Assembly: GCF_016863295.1 (NCBI RefSeq)
Contig: NZ_BOOP01000009.1
Coordinates: forward strand, 353,744-417,743
From: Planotetraspora phitsanulokensis
GTDB lineage: Bacteria; Actinomycetota; Actinomycetes; Streptosporangiales; Streptosporangiaceae
DNA length: 64,000 nt
Reading direction: 5' to 3'
The notes under the pieces are model-generated. The model did not search any database, had not been told where the DNA came from, and saw only the letters and a program-made list of their open reading frames with translations. The first letter of the stretch is position 1. Each line of letters starts with the position of its first letter. This document shows, piece by piece, positions 22,104 to 31,358 of this stretch. A program made the position numbers and the translations under genes.

Positions 22104-23092
22104 TCGCCGCGATCGGAGGCGCCGCCTGGGCGGTCGCCCAACCGCCCACCTACCGGCACGTCGTCGAGTTGCAGGTGGCCTCGCCCACGGACACGACGGG
22201 CGCCGCCATGACCGAGCAGAGCGTCGCCACCTTCCGGACCCTCGTCACCTCGTCCGCGGTCATCGCGACCGTGGCCAAGAAGGCGGACGTCGATCCCGAC
22301 ACGCTGATGAGCGGCCTGTCCACCGAGCGCCCCGACACCGACAACGAGCGCGGAACCGTGGTGCAGGTGATCTACGTCGGGGAGGACGCCCGGCAGGCGG
22401 CGGTGATCACGCGGGCGACGGCGCTCGCGGCCGTGGACGATCTGATGCGGCCCTACGTCGCGCAGGCCGAGTCGGAGGTGAAGGGGGCGAAGAAGGCCGC
22501 CGGCGACTCGGCGAAGGCCCTGGCCAAGGCCGTCGCCAAGAGCGGTCTGGCGCCCGATCGCTATACGGTGCTCTACGCCGAGATCACCCGGCTGCAGTCC
22601 GAGCTCGCCGCTCCCACGGGAGACCGCGATCGCGGCGACATCCTGAAGGCCATCGACGACCGGCAGAAGCAGCTTGCGCGGCTCACCCCGGACCTCGTGC
22701 CGTTCATGTCCGTCCAGAACGAGGCCGACCAGGCCAACCGCTACCTGGTCCAGGTCCAGCAGAATCTGCACGACGCGCAGGCGCGCCTGACACAGTCCGA
22801 AGCGTCCATCACACCCGTCACGCCCGAAGGGGTGGCCCAGGGCAAGACGTCGCTCGTCGTCCGGGCCGTCGCGATGGCGGGCGGGGTCGGCGCGCTGCTC
22901 GCCGTCGTCATCCTGTTGCTCAGGGAACTCCTCCGCCAGCGCCGGCCGGCCACCCACCTGGGTCCCCCGCGGGTCTCCGCCACGCTGGTCGCGCCCTCCC
23001 GCACCCCGCCGATCCCGGTGACCCCGCAGGACGTGCGGGTGATCGAGCGCGGCGACCACAACGGCACCACCGACCAGCGCCAGCTTCACTGA
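22037..23092 (+). CDS. Wzz/YveK-like chain-length or co-polymerase protein
   Basis: A 351-residue protein with an N-terminal helix (IILPLAAIPLIAAIGGAAWAV), a long extracytoplasmic helical region rich in Lys/Ala/Asp (about 50-275), and a second helix VVRAVAMAGGVGALLAVVILLL before a basic Pro-rich tail. This two-helix topology is that of Wzz-type polysaccharide co-polymerases. ATG 22037 follows GAGGAG. It is the last gene of the PstS-like/sortase-like/flippase unit. No tyrosine-kinase domain is fused or adjacent. Confidence 0.75.
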   Translation: MELVEYGRWHRGIILPLAAIPLIAAIGGAAWAVAQPPTYRHVVELQVASPTDTTGAAMTEQSVATFRTLVTSSAVIATVAKKADVDPDTLMSGLSTERPDTDNERGTVVQVIYVGEDARQAAVITRATALAAVDDLMRPYVAQAESEVKGAKKAAGDSAKALAKAVAKSGLAPDRYTVLYAEITRLQSELAAPTGDRDRGDILKAIDDRQKQLARLTPDLVPFMSVQNEADQANRYLVQVQQNLHDAQARLTQSEASITPVTPEGVAQGKTSLVVRAVAMAGGVGALLAVVILLLRELLRQRRPATHLGPPRVSATLVAPSRTPPIPVTPQDVRVIERGDHNGTTDQRQLH

Positions 23093-23108
23093 CGCCCTGC
23101 CGTACGGC

Positions 23109-23987
23109 TCAGCCCTCGTAGCCCAGCCGACGCAGCTGGTCGGCGAGGCTGCGATCGAGCAGGGCGACCTGATCGGGAGCGAGGTCACGGCGGAAGGCGT
23201 CGGCTCTGCCCCCGGAGAAGGAGTATCGGGCGAAGCCGCGCTCGAAACCCGGTGTCCAGGCGAGGCCGAGGAACTCGAGGATCACCTCGAAGTGCTTGCG
23301 CGGGCTCGCGACGACGTCCTCGTAGCGGATCTCGAGCCACGCGTCGTCCGGCAGCGCCTCACGGGCCGTGGCGTAGGCGTCGATCAGGTGCTTCCATGCG
23401 ATCCCCGCGAGGTGGGCCTGGGAGCGCCCGGCGGCGTGCCACTCCTTCTCGTACGGCTCGGGCAGCGGCCCGAAGTGCCAGCCCGCCGGGCCGAGGTGGC
23501 CGCGCCACCAGGGCATCTGCAGCCACGAGTTCGCCACCGCGCGGCCGTCACGCACGATGTGGACGTAGCGGGCCTGCGGGAAGACCTCGCTGAGGAAACC
23601 CGTGCGCGGCCAGCCGGTGAGCTTGTGGACGTAGGCGGGGGCGCCCTCGTCGGCGGCCCGGCGCTCGAAGAAGGCCCTGGTGCGCTCGGCGAGCCAGGGA
23701 GTCACGTCGCCGGCGAGCAGATCGCGGAACGGGTCCACGAGCAGGGGTGAGACCTCGCGCGCGAGCGCGGTGTAGGCCTCGGACGGCGCGTAGCGCAGGC
23801 GCCCCTTGGTGGTCAGTCGCGGCGGCACCCTGCGGTAGATGGCGCCGCTGCGCCGGCGGATCCAACGCGGGCAGCGCGCGTACCGGTCGTCGACGTTGGA
23901 GACGAACCCCACGTCGGGATGCCGGGCCACCACCTCGTGAACGAGGGTCGAGCCGCAACGTCCGGTGCCGACGATGAAACCGAGCAC
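23109..23987 (-). CDS. PAPS-dependent sulfotransferase
   Basis: A 292-residue sulfotransferase. The PAPS 5'-phosphosulfate loop is GFIVGTGRCGSTLVHEVV at the N-terminus and the 3'-phosphate segment is HIVRDGRAVANSWLQMPWW (about residues 140-160). The C-terminus carries a long acceptor-specific part. GTG 23987 follows GAAGGAG. It sits inside the polysaccharide locus, next to the flippase/Wzz genes, so sulfation of the exported glycan or a lipid carrier is the likely role (inference). Confidence 0.85.
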   Translation of the reverse strand: MLGFIVGTGRCGSTLVHEVVARHPDVGFVSNVDDRYARCPRWIRRRSGAIYRRVPPRLTTKGRLRYAPSEAYTALAREVSPLLVDPFRDLLAGDVTPWLAERTRAFFERRAADEGAPAYVHKLTGWPRTGFLSEVFPQARYVHIVRDGRAVANSWLQMPWWRGHLGPAGWHFGPLPEPYEKEWHAAGRSQAHLAGIAWKHLIDAYATAREALPDDAWLEIRYEDVVASPRKHFEVILEFLGLAWTPGFERGFARYSFSGGRADAFRRDLAPDQVALLDRSLADQLRRLGYEG

Positions 23988-24065
23988 GAGGCTCTCCTTC
24001 GATGGAACGTGCGCCGGACCCCGACCGGCCTGTGGCGGCCAGGGGTCCGCCGATACGGCGGAACC

Positions 24066-24091
24066 GGGCCGGGCTCACGAGAGCCCGGCCC
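24066..24091 (-). terminator. strong hairpin after third PstS-like gene
   Basis: GGGCCGGGCTC (24066-24076) and GAGCCCGGCCC (24081-24091) form a perfect 11-bp stem with a 4-base loop, 30 bases past the stop of the PstS-like gene read on the minus strand. It probably separates that gene from the downstream sulfotransferase. Confidence 0.75.
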
Positions 24092-24120
24092 GGAACTGAT
24101 GTCGCGACCCGCCCCCTACG

Positions 24121-25305
24121 TCAGTTGACGTCGAAGGTGGTGCACTTGTTGCCGGTCGGGTTGACCTTCACGAAGCCGTTCGCGGTGATCGCCTGGTCGA
24201 TGGCGACACCCCAGTTACGGTCGACGTTGGCGTTCTCGATGCCCGGGTTGGGGTCGCCGACCGGCTTGCTGTGGAGGGCGTTGGGCTTGCACAGCCAGCC
24301 GGCGGGGCCGACGTAGCCGGCGATCCACGGCGGGCCGTTGCGGCGGACGACGTTGAACAGCGTCCGGTTGAACTGGTAGGTGCCGTTCTGGATGGTGGTG
24401 GCGGTCGGCGCGATGCCGCCCACGCTGATGAGCGCGGTGTCGGTGCTGCTGCAGTTCGCCTCACCGGTGACGTACTTGCCGTACGACAGGGCCCAGATCG
24501 AGCGGCCGCGGTCGGCCTGGGACAGGTTGTTGATCGGAACACAGTTGTTCTCGAACAGCACCTGGCCGCCGGTGGCGGTGACACAGGTGTTCGGGTCGCC
24601 GCCGAGGAACGACTGCCACGCCGAGTAGGTGCCGGAGCTGGTCTGGATGCCGTTGACGATGATCGCAGCGTTACCGCCGCCGAACTCGCTCCAGTTGCGG
24701 TTGCAGCCGCCGGGGCCCGTACCCAGGAAGATCTCCTTCAGCTGGGCGAGGGTCAGGTTGGCGACACCGTCGGAGGCGCCACCCTTCCACCGCGGGACGG
24801 CGACGGCGTCCTTGGCCCAGCCGACGTAGGTCAGCGGGTCCTGGGCGTTCTTGCACTCGTTGGGGATGCTGGCGGGCGCCGAGGAGGACCGCGCGTAGCT
24901 GTAGAAGATGGTGCCGGTCAGGCCGTCGTTCTCCTGGCACAGCATGCGCAGGCCCGCACCCGAGCCCTGCGGGAAGTGCTCGACCGCCATCTCGTGGTCG
25001 TAGTTCTCAGTGGTGACGGTCGTGGCGGTGTCGGCCAGGCAGGTCCACTGCGGGGTCGCCGGCGGCACGGTGAGGTTGCAACCGGGCGACTGGTTGAACA
25101 GCTTGTCCAGGTCCTGCATGGCGAAATAGGTCGTGTCCGACCCGGCGCCGGTCATGGTGAAGTTGAATTTGCCGTCGGAGAACGGGGGCAGCGCCGAGGC
25201 GGGGAGGGCGAACGCGCAGATCGCGGCGATCAGCGTGAGCACCGCGGCTACGCGCTTGCCCGTACGGCCAAGACGCGGCTTCTTCTGGTGGATTTCGCCG
25301 GACAT
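24121..25305 (-). CDS. secreted PstS-fold substrate-binding protein
   Basis: A 394-residue protein with a signal peptide (basic Arg/Lys start, VAAVLTLIAAICAFALPASALP). The PstS-type fold is shown by MTGAGSDTTYFAMQDLDKLF at the mature N-terminus and by IQTSSGTYSAWQSFLGG (about residue 220), with the Ser-Gly-Thr anion loop. Unlike the other two PstS-like proteins here, it has no stalk or membrane helix and no lipobox, so it should be released. ATG 25305 follows GAGGATTC. It is monocistronic, with a strong hairpin after it. Whether it binds phosphate or feeds the PstCAB system at 13.4-16.4 kb is open. Confidence 0.8.
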   Translation of the reverse strand: MSGEIHQKKPRLGRTGKRVAAVLTLIAAICAFALPASALPPFSDGKFNFTMTGAGSDTTYFAMQDLDKLFNQSPGCNLTVPPATPQWTCLADTATTVTTENYDHEMAVEHFPQGSGAGLRMLCQENDGLTGTIFYSYARSSSAPASIPNECKNAQDPLTYVGWAKDAVAVPRWKGGASDGVANLTLAQLKEIFLGTGPGGCNRNWSEFGGGNAAIIVNGIQTSSGTYSAWQSFLGGDPNTCVTATGGQVLFENNCVPINNLSQADRGRSIWALSYGKYVTGEANCSSTDTALISVGGIAPTATTIQNGTYQFNRTLFNVVRRNGPPWIAGYVGPAGWLCKPNALHSKPVGDPNPGIENANVDRNWGVAIDQAITANGFVKVNPTGNKCTTFDVN

Positions 25306-25520
25306 GAATCCTCAATCCTGTTGGACAGCGAATTGGTACTGCGAAAAAACACCCCCGCGAAAACAGGAGACCTTCCTCGCGAGGGCCGGGAGAGTACGTC
25401 GCGACACCTCGAGGATCATCATCGGGACCCGGCCCGCAGCCAACTAACCCCACATGTCCGCCATGAGAACGTACGGCGATAAATATGGGTATCGATGGAG
25501 TTGCAACACCGTTCCATTAC

Positions 25521-25542
25521 TTTCCGGTTCGTTTACCGGAAA
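25521..25542. promoter_or_regulatory. inverted repeat in divergent gap
   Basis: TTTCCGGT (25521-25528) and ACCGGAAA (25535-25542) form a perfect 8-bp inverted repeat around six bases. It lies in the 288-bp gap between the divergent PstS-like and cupredoxin-like genes and could be an operator or an RNA hairpin near the latter. Confidence 0.4.
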
Positions 25543-25593
25543 AGCACTTCACGGATGGGCGGACGGCATTTCCCGACCGGATAGTGCCGTCCC

Positions 25594-26037
25594 ATGAGAC
25601 GAATGCTGATCACAATGACGGTGGCGATGAGCGGCATTCTCGCTGTGACCGGATGCGCGGTCGGCGAGGTGGACCAGGCGCCCACTCAGCAGCGGACCCG
25701 CGCGGTGACCTCTTCCCCGCTGCCCGCGGCGCCGTCCGACGAGATGGCCGCCGGAAGCCTGGTCAGCATCACCGGCGAGGGCCCGGTGCCCCGGCAGCTC
25801 ATCGCGGGCACCGGGGAGACGATCTCGTGGCGCAACGACACCGCCAAGACCATCTCCGTCAGGCTCATCGACGGCAGCAAGCCCTCGGGCGACATCCCGC
25901 CGGGCGGTGCCTACACCCACATCTTCGACACGGCCGGGTCGTACGCCTACCGGATCGGGAAGTCGGACGATCCGGCAGGCGTCGTGGAGATCATGCCCCA
26001 GAGCGACCAGGTGCCGGTGCCGGTCTCGACTCCGTGA
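25594..26037 (+). CDS. cupredoxin-like lipoprotein without evident copper ligands
   Basis: A 147-residue exported protein with a lipobox (GILAVTGCAVG), so Cys at about residue 21 should be lipidated. Residues 60-140 resemble a plastocyanin-like cupredoxin (GETISWRNDTAKTISVRL, then HIFDTAGSYAYRIG). In true cupredoxins the last strand carries Cys and His ligands (Y-x-C-x-x-H); here the corresponding stretch is YRIGKSDDPAG, so a type 1 copper site is not expected. It converges on the methyltransferase gene 12 bases away. Function unknown. Confidence 0.7.
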   Translation: MRRMLITMTVAMSGILAVTGCAVGEVDQAPTQQRTRAVTSSPLPAAPSDEMAAGSLVSITGEGPVPRQLIAGTGETISWRNDTAKTISVRLIDGSKPSGDIPPGGAYTHIFDTAGSYAYRIGKSDDPAGVVEIMPQSDQVPVPVSTP

Positions 26038-26049
26038 CGCCTGGCCGGC

Positions 26050-26736
26050 TCAGTCCGTACGGCAGGCGATGAGCGACTTGGTGAATCCGGCGAAACGCTC
26101 GGCGAGCAGCGTGGAGTCCGGAAAGTAGTGTCTCATCTGCGTACGGCTCAGCAGTTCGATCTCCAGCACCATGGGCAGCGCCTCCGCCCGGGTCCGCGGC
26201 CGTGTCCCCCACGACAGCGGCCACCTGGTGGCGAAGGCGGTCTGCAGCGGAAGCGGCAGGAACTGGAACATCGGGAACACCCAGTGCGGCTCGATCGGGA
26301 AGTAGAGGTAGGGGACCTGCACCCAGTGCCGGTCCGACAGCCGGTGGACGGAGTCGGCGAACCTCCTGCGCATCTCGTGCCCGCCGACATGCTCCATCAC
26401 CGAGTTGGAGAAGACCAGGTCGAACCGGCGATCCCTCAGGTGACCGGGCAGGTCGCAGGCGTCGCCCAGTTCCACCGTCACCCAGTCGGGAACCTCGTCC
26501 ACCGGCGGCTCGAAATTGATCAGGTGGACGTGCTTCGGCCGTTTGGGGGCGCGGGTCCACGTGCGCACGGTGCCGCCGAGGTCGATGACCTCCATCCGCT
26601 CCAGATCCGGGAAACGCTCCAGCAACATCCCCATCCGCCGCGTCCTGAGACGGGTGTTCAGCGAGCCGGGCCGGCCGATGAGGACCTCCCGCATCCGTCT
26701 TCCCAGGTCAGGGCGAGTTTCGTCGGCCACTGCCAT
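26050..26736 (-). CDS. SAM-dependent methyltransferase of the polysaccharide operon
   Basis: A 228-residue methyltransferase. Motif I is the degenerate VIDLGGTVRTW and the post-I acidic region follows; RFDLVFSNSVMEHVGG is the typical motif IV of methyltransferase-11-like proteins. ATG 26736 is preferred for its AGGGAG site; an in-frame ATG at 26757 that overlaps the glycosyltransferase stop (ATGA) is also possible. It is the last gene of a four-gene overlapping operon (GH-like lipoprotein, ligase/polymerase, GT4, methyltransferase), so it probably modifies the same glycan. Confidence 0.82.
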   Translation of the reverse strand: MAVADETRPDLGRRMREVLIGRPGSLNTRLRTRRMGMLLERFPDLERMEVIDLGGTVRTWTRAPKRPKHVHLINFEPPVDEVPDWVTVELGDACDLPGHLRDRRFDLVFSNSVMEHVGGHEMRRRFADSVHRLSDRHWVQVPYLYFPIEPHWVFPMFQFLPLPLQTAFATRWPLSWGTRPRTRAEALPMVLEIELLSRTQMRHYFPDSTLLAERFAGFTKSLIACRTD

Positions 26737-26753
26737 GTCCACTCCCTTGGATG

Positions 26754-27998
26754 TCATGTCGTCTGGGTCTCCCTGACGCGGCGGGCCTCGGCATAGATCT
26801 CCCCGACCGCCCTCAGGTGGCTCTCCGGTGAGTACCGGGAGTTCGCCATCGCGCGTGCCGACTTGCCCATCGCCAGGCTCCGCTCCGGGTCGCGCAGCAG
26901 CGCGAGCGCCGCCGACGCCAGTTCCATGGGCTCGTCAGGCGGGATCAGCCGCCCGGTCGCGCCGTCGATGACCAGCTCGGAGACCCCGCCGAGTGAGGTG
27001 CCGATCACCGGCACTCCGCACGAGTAGGCCTCGAGGATCGTCATCGGCTGGTTCTCGTACCAGCGGGAGGGGACCAGCAGCGCCGTGGCGGAGACCAGGA
27101 GGTCGAGGACCTCCTGCCGCGATATCCGGCCCAGGAACCGCACCCGGCCGGGCGCGACCTGCTCGGCCAGCCGTTCCAGGTTCGCCCGCTCCGGTCCGTC
27201 GCCGGCGACGACGAGCCGCGAGTCGGCGCCGAGCAACCCCATCGCGCGGATCGCCGTGTCCACGCCCTTGGTCTCGTGCAGCCGTCCCACGCAGACCAGG
27301 GGGCCGCCCGGCTTCGACTTCGGCGTCACCCCGCTGGGGCCGGCGAAGTTGCTCAGCACGCGCAACCGGTCCGGGTAGATCCCGGCCCGGGTCAGCTGCC
27401 CGGACAGGAACTTGCTCGGGCTGATGAAGACGTTCACCGCGTCGTAGGCGCCGTACCGGCGGTGCAGCCAGGTCTCGGCCGCGAGCATCGCGCTCGCCCC
27501 GAGCGAGTCGTCCTTGCACCTGCGCCGCACCGCCTCACGCAGGTCGCCGTCCACACATGCCGTACAGACCTTGCCGTGGTCGAGGAAACTGTAGGTCGGG
27601 CAGGCCAGCTTGTAGTCATGCAGCGTCATGACCACGGGGACGCCCGCGTCCCGCAGCGCGGCCACCACGGAGGGTGAGAGCTGGTGGTAGACGTTGTGCA
27701 GGTGGGCGACGTCGGGTGCGAACTCCTCGATGACCCGGGCCATCCCGCGTCTGGCGCTCGTCGACCACAACATCCGGCCGGCTCCCCTGGCCATCGCGAT
27801 CGGGTTCTTCGGCATCGGGTTCATCTCCAGATGCCGCGGGAAGTGCCCCTCGTACTCCGAGGTGATGTTGTCCGGATGGCGCATCGCGAAGAAGGCGACC
27901 TCCTTGCCCGCCTTCACCTGCATCTCAGCGAGGTCCAGCATGTACGCCTCCGCCCCACCCCGCCGGTAGAGGAACTTGTTGACGTGCAGGACCTTCAC
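26754..27998 (-). CDS. GT4-family glycosyltransferase
   Basis: A 414-residue GT-B glycosyltransferase. The N-terminal domain has the loop VNKFLYRRGGAEAYMLDLA. The C-terminal donor domain has VCVGRLHETKGVDTAIRAM and the family EX7E-type motif in ENQPMTILEAYSCGVPVIGT. GTG 27998 overlaps the upstream stop as GTGA and has GGGAGG upstream. A CxxxxxxxxxxxxCTAC pattern near residue 150 (KLACPTYSFLDHGKVCTACV) is common in this subfamily. Donor and acceptor sugars cannot be read from the sequence. Confidence 0.9.
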   Translation of the reverse strand: MKVLHVNKFLYRRGGAEAYMLDLAEMQVKAGKEVAFFAMRHPDNITSEYEGHFPRHLEMNPMPKNPIAMARGAGRMLWSTSARRGMARVIEEFAPDVAHLHNVYHQLSPSVVAALRDAGVPVVMTLHDYKLACPTYSFLDHGKVCTACVDGDLREAVRRRCKDDSLGASAMLAAETWLHRRYGAYDAVNVFISPSKFLSGQLTRAGIYPDRLRVLSNFAGPSGVTPKSKPGGPLVCVGRLHETKGVDTAIRAMGLLGADSRLVVAGDGPERANLERLAEQVAPGRVRFLGRISRQEVLDLLVSATALLVPSRWYENQPMTILEAYSCGVPVIGTSLGGVSELVIDGATGRLIPPDEPMELASAALALLRDPERSLAMGKSARAMANSRYSPESHLRAVGEIYAEARRVRETQTT

Positions 27999-29422
27999 TC
28001 TGTCTCCCTCCCGGGCGCCCCTATGCGAAGGGCCAGCCCGGCGAACACCGCCTGGTACCACATGACCGCGACGGCGGTCATCGTGTTGTCGGTCAGCGAC
28101 GACACCGCGAGGGCGGCCACGCAGGCGACGCCACCCACCGCGATCCCCCGGTCCAGGTTCACCGCGGGCGCCCCGTGCCGGGGGCTCGTGGCTCGCACCG
28201 CGCGCCGCGCGGACAGGAACAACGCGGTCAGCAGGCCGACGTACGCCAGCAGGCCGACGACCCCCGACTCGACGAGCGCCCGCACGTAGTCGTTGTGCAT
28301 CTCCTTGTAGAGGAGAAGGCGGGTGGTCCCGAGGCCGGTTCCGGTGACCGGATTCCCCGGCAGGAGTCCGAGTGCCTCGCCCCAGTGGTCGATGCGCCAC
28401 ACGAGGGAGTTGGCCTCACGGCCTCCCGCCGTGTACGACTGCGACAGGTCGGAGAACCGGTTCAGCACCGACGGGACCGCCACGAGCACACCCACGACGA
28501 CGACGCCGAGCGCGTAGAGGACACGGCGGTCCTGGAGCAGCCCCACGACGACCACACCGACGAGCGCGGAGATCCACGCGCCACGCGAACCGGTCGCGAG
28601 CAGAGCGGCGCCGAGGCCGGCGACCAGCACGAAGAGCGCGATCCTGGCCCGCCCGGGCACATGCCACAACAAGGCCACACCCATCGTCAGGAGCGTGTAG
28701 CAGAAGTCGCCGAGCGAGTTGGGATGCCAGAAGGTGCCGACGGGCCGTAGCAGGCCGTCGAGATCCACCAGTCCGTTGCCGGTGACGACCTGATAGATCG
28801 TCACCAGAATCGGGATCACCGCGGAGGCAAACACCGCGACGAGAATCGGGACGGTACGGCTCCGGTCGTCGGACACGAGCCGTTCGACCACCAGGATCAT
28901 GATGATGAAGGCGCCGATGCGCAACACTTCGCCCGCGCTCACCGCGGGGGCCCGGGAACCGAGCAGGCTGAGCAGCGAGGCTCCGAAGAAGGCCGCGACC
29001 GCGAGGGGCAACGCGGGGTGCGGCCTGGCCGCGGCCGGCCTGCGTCCCTGCACGATGAGCCAGACCAGGCCCGCGCCGATGAACAGCGCGCCCAGCATCG
29101 AGGAGGGGTCGAACAGGCTGGACGCCGACCGGGCGCCGCCGTCGTCGACCGTGTCGCCGACGGCGGCGAGCTTGGTCGCGTCCAGGCTCGCCCGGATCGC
29201 CAGGACGATGATCAGGAACAGGGTGAACCGCGTGATGGCCACGACGACCAGCGCGAAGGCCATCGCCAGCGCGATCGGCAGGACCACGGCCGTACGGGAC
29301 GCCCCGGAGGCGAAACTGATCCCGCTGTAGATGGCCAGCCCGATCGCGGGGACGCTGACGAGGACCAGTCCTCTTTCGAGGGAAATGCGGACACGGCTGC
29401 CCGAAGCGGTGTGCGGGATCAC
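27995..29422 (-). CDS. O-antigen ligase/polymerase (Wzy/WaaL)-like membrane protein
   Basis: A 475-residue polytopic protein with roughly twelve hydrophobic segments and a large extracytoplasmic loop around residues 300-370. The loop contains GNPVTGTGLGTTRLLLYKEMHNDYVRAL split over the conserved H-N-D-Y motif of O-antigen ligases and polymerases. GTG 29422 overlaps the preceding stop (GTGA) and follows TGGAGG; an ATG 15 bases earlier is the alternative. With the Wzx-like and Wzz-like genes at 20.8-23.1 kb it would complete a Wzx/Wzy-type export route. Confidence 0.82.
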   Translation of the reverse strand: MIPHTASGSRVRISLERGLVLVSVPAIGLAIYSGISFASGASRTAVVLPIALAMAFALVVVAITRFTLFLIIVLAIRASLDATKLAAVGDTVDDGGARSASSLFDPSSMLGALFIGAGLVWLIVQGRRPAAARPHPALPLAVAAFFGASLLSLLGSRAPAVSAGEVLRIGAFIIMILVVERLVSDDRSRTVPILVAVFASAVIPILVTIYQVVTGNGLVDLDGLLRPVGTFWHPNSLGDFCYTLLTMGVALLWHVPGRARIALFVLVAGLGAALLATGSRGAWISALVGVVVVGLLQDRRVLYALGVVVVGVLVAVPSVLNRFSDLSQSYTAGGREANSLVWRIDHWGEALGLLPGNPVTGTGLGTTRLLLYKEMHNDYVRALVESGVVGLLAYVGLLTALFLSARRAVRATSPRHGAPAVNLDRGIAVGGVACVAALAVSSLTDNTMTAVAVMWYQAVFAGLALRIGAPGRETE

Positions 29423-30861
29423 GCCGCCTCCAGCCATCCGAGGCCGGCCGAGGCCGGGACCGAGACGATGAGGGGATCGGCGCCCACGTCGAGCGTCCCG
29501 CTCGTCCAGTCCCGCGACCGGCCGTCGGGCAACGTCGTGACGGTGATCGAGGACGCGCCCGCCGGTCTGGGCAGCGATATCGGGCTCCCGCCGGCGCTCC
29601 AGAGCACCAGCGTCGTCGTGGCCCCCTGGCCGGCGATGCCACCGTTCAGGCCCTGGCGCGTCACCGGACGCCAGGTCCCCGTCGCGAAGTGCTTCCTGAA
29701 TTCCTCGAGGACGGTCTTGGCGGGGCGGGCCGCGCCGTCGTCGCCGAACAACCCCCGCCAGTGCTCGGTCGCGACGACCGCGCTGTCAGGGCTGTAATCG
29801 AGCGGCAGGTAGACGAGGCGATCGACTCCGCGGGCGAGGAGCACGGCGAGCAGTTTGGCGGTCTCGACCCCGTGGCGCACGGGATCGTAGTCCGCGCCCG
29901 GCCAGTAGAAGCCCAGTTCCCATGCCTCGATGGGCATGCCGGCCGGCACTCTGCCGCGGATGTAGTCGATCACGTCGGCCGCCGCCGCCCAGCCCGCGTA
30001 GTAATGCAACTGGAAGATGTCGAAGACCCCGGCCTGGTCGAGCTCCAGGTTCGCGGCGTGTGCGGCGAGGGCGCGCTGGGCCCGTGGCAGCGCGAAGGCC
30101 GCGCGCAACTCGTCGGCGGTGGTCGCCGGCGGAAACCCGCCGTCCCCACGCCCCGCGTAGAAGTCCCGGTAGAAGGTGAGAGCCTGATCGGCCCGGCCCG
30201 CGTCGAGGAGGGCCTTCGAGACCGCGATCCCGTAACTCGCGCTTGTCAGCCCCACGTCGAGGACTCGGGCCTGCACGTCCGCCTGCCGTACGGCCTGCGC
30301 CCCGGCACGGCCCACCTCCCGGTAGGCGAGAGGGTCGACACCCCACATGTTGTTGGCGTCGATCTCGTTCTCTATGCCGTAGAGGTGCACGCCCAGGGGC
30401 GCGTACCTGGCCACGAGGTCACGGACGAAGGACTGGTAGGCCGCCGTGTCCACGGGCGGGAAGGAGACGGCCATCCTCGGGCGCCGGGCCGTCGGCTGTC
30501 CGCTCGCCCAGCAGGCGCCGACGCGGATACGCAGCATCACGCGGTAGCCGTAGGAGAGCAGGTCGGTCACGACGCGGTCGTCGAGCCACCAGTTCCGCTC
30601 CCCCTGCCGCGGCTCGACCGCACACCAGACGATCTCGTGGAAGGTCGCGCCGCCGCCGTACTCCTCGATCACCGGGTCGTCAGCGGTCGGCGGATGGCGA
30701 TAGCCGTCCCACTTCAGGCCGAACGGCTGCTCGGGGAGAACCTTGGCAGGCGCCTTCGTGGGGGCGGAGGCGGCGGAACCGATCCGTCCAGGATCGGCGA
30801 CACAGCCGGCGCCACATAAGACGGCCAGGATCACGAATAAGGCCGTAGCCCCCCGGATCAC
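29419..30861 (-). CDS. glycoside-hydrolase-like lipoprotein (clan A type)
   Basis: A 480-residue exported protein with a lipobox (AVLCGAGCVAD; lipidated Cys near residue 20). The body is a TIM-barrel glycosidase-like domain: LYGIENEIDANNMW gives an Asn-Glu pair typical of the acid/base in clan A enzymes, and PIEAWELGFYWPG places a second Glu where the nucleophile would be. A C-terminal beta-sandwich follows. GTG 30861 has AGGAGGGA upstream. As first gene of the glycosyltransferase operon it could trim or release the polymer at the cell surface; the exact GH family is not assigned. Confidence 0.75.
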   Translation of the reverse strand: MIRGATALFVILAVLCGAGCVADPGRIGSAASAPTKAPAKVLPEQPFGLKWDGYRHPPTADDPVIEEYGGGATFHEIVWCAVEPRQGERNWWLDDRVVTDLLSYGYRVMLRIRVGACWASGQPTARRPRMAVSFPPVDTAAYQSFVRDLVARYAPLGVHLYGIENEIDANNMWGVDPLAYREVGRAGAQAVRQADVQARVLDVGLTSASYGIAVSKALLDAGRADQALTFYRDFYAGRGDGGFPPATTADELRAAFALPRAQRALAAHAANLELDQAGVFDIFQLHYYAGWAAAADVIDYIRGRVPAGMPIEAWELGFYWPGADYDPVRHGVETAKLLAVLLARGVDRLVYLPLDYSPDSAVVATEHWRGLFGDDGAARPAKTVLEEFRKHFATGTWRPVTRQGLNGGIAGQGATTTLVLWSAGGSPISLPRPAGASSITVTTLPDGRSRDWTSGTLDVGADPLIVSVPASAGLGWLEAA

Positions 30862-31358
30862 GCTCGCTCCCTCCTGACAGACAGCCTTTTATAGCGCCAT
30901 ATGTCAGGTTTTAGCAGTCTCAATTAGGCGAACCGCCGGATACCTGGAGGCAACTGACAGGCGACGAAAAGTTTCCTGCCTCCCTAGAGAACAAGGTATG
31001 CCACACAAAAGCGACAAAAAGCATTAACAGGGACAGTTCGCCTTGACTTTTCGCGCGTTAAGTGCATGTTGCGCCGACACGCATCCCTGGGCCCCGCATA
31101 CCCAGCTCACGGCCGATGCGAGCAGGCGTCTTTATAGCCGCTTTATGACATGTTGATCTACTAAAAGCGGTCTCACATATGAACGTCGAGTAAATGGCCG
31201 GGAGCTCTCTCCAGCGGTGCGCATCGGAGCGGTCGAAGGAGCTAACCGATGGTGAAGAGCACGGAAATACCCCAATTCCCCCTTTTCGTGCCCTGTCGCA
31301 TTCCCTAGCGTCCAGGCCAGAGACGCCTTACTCGTTTCCTTATATGAGGGGTTCGGGC
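30862..31358. other. AT-richer divergent promoter region of the polysaccharide locus
   Basis: About 500 bp without a credible gene, clearly less GC-rich than its flanks. It must carry promoters for the GH/ligase operon (minus) and the DUF1972-type glycosyltransferase (plus). Two related bipartite elements occur: TTTATAGC at 30888-30895 with GTCTCA at 30917-30922, and TTTATAGC at 31131-31138 with GTCTCA at 31170-31175. An ATG at 31194 opens in frame with the glycosyltransferase but lacks a ribosome-binding site. Confidence 0.5.
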
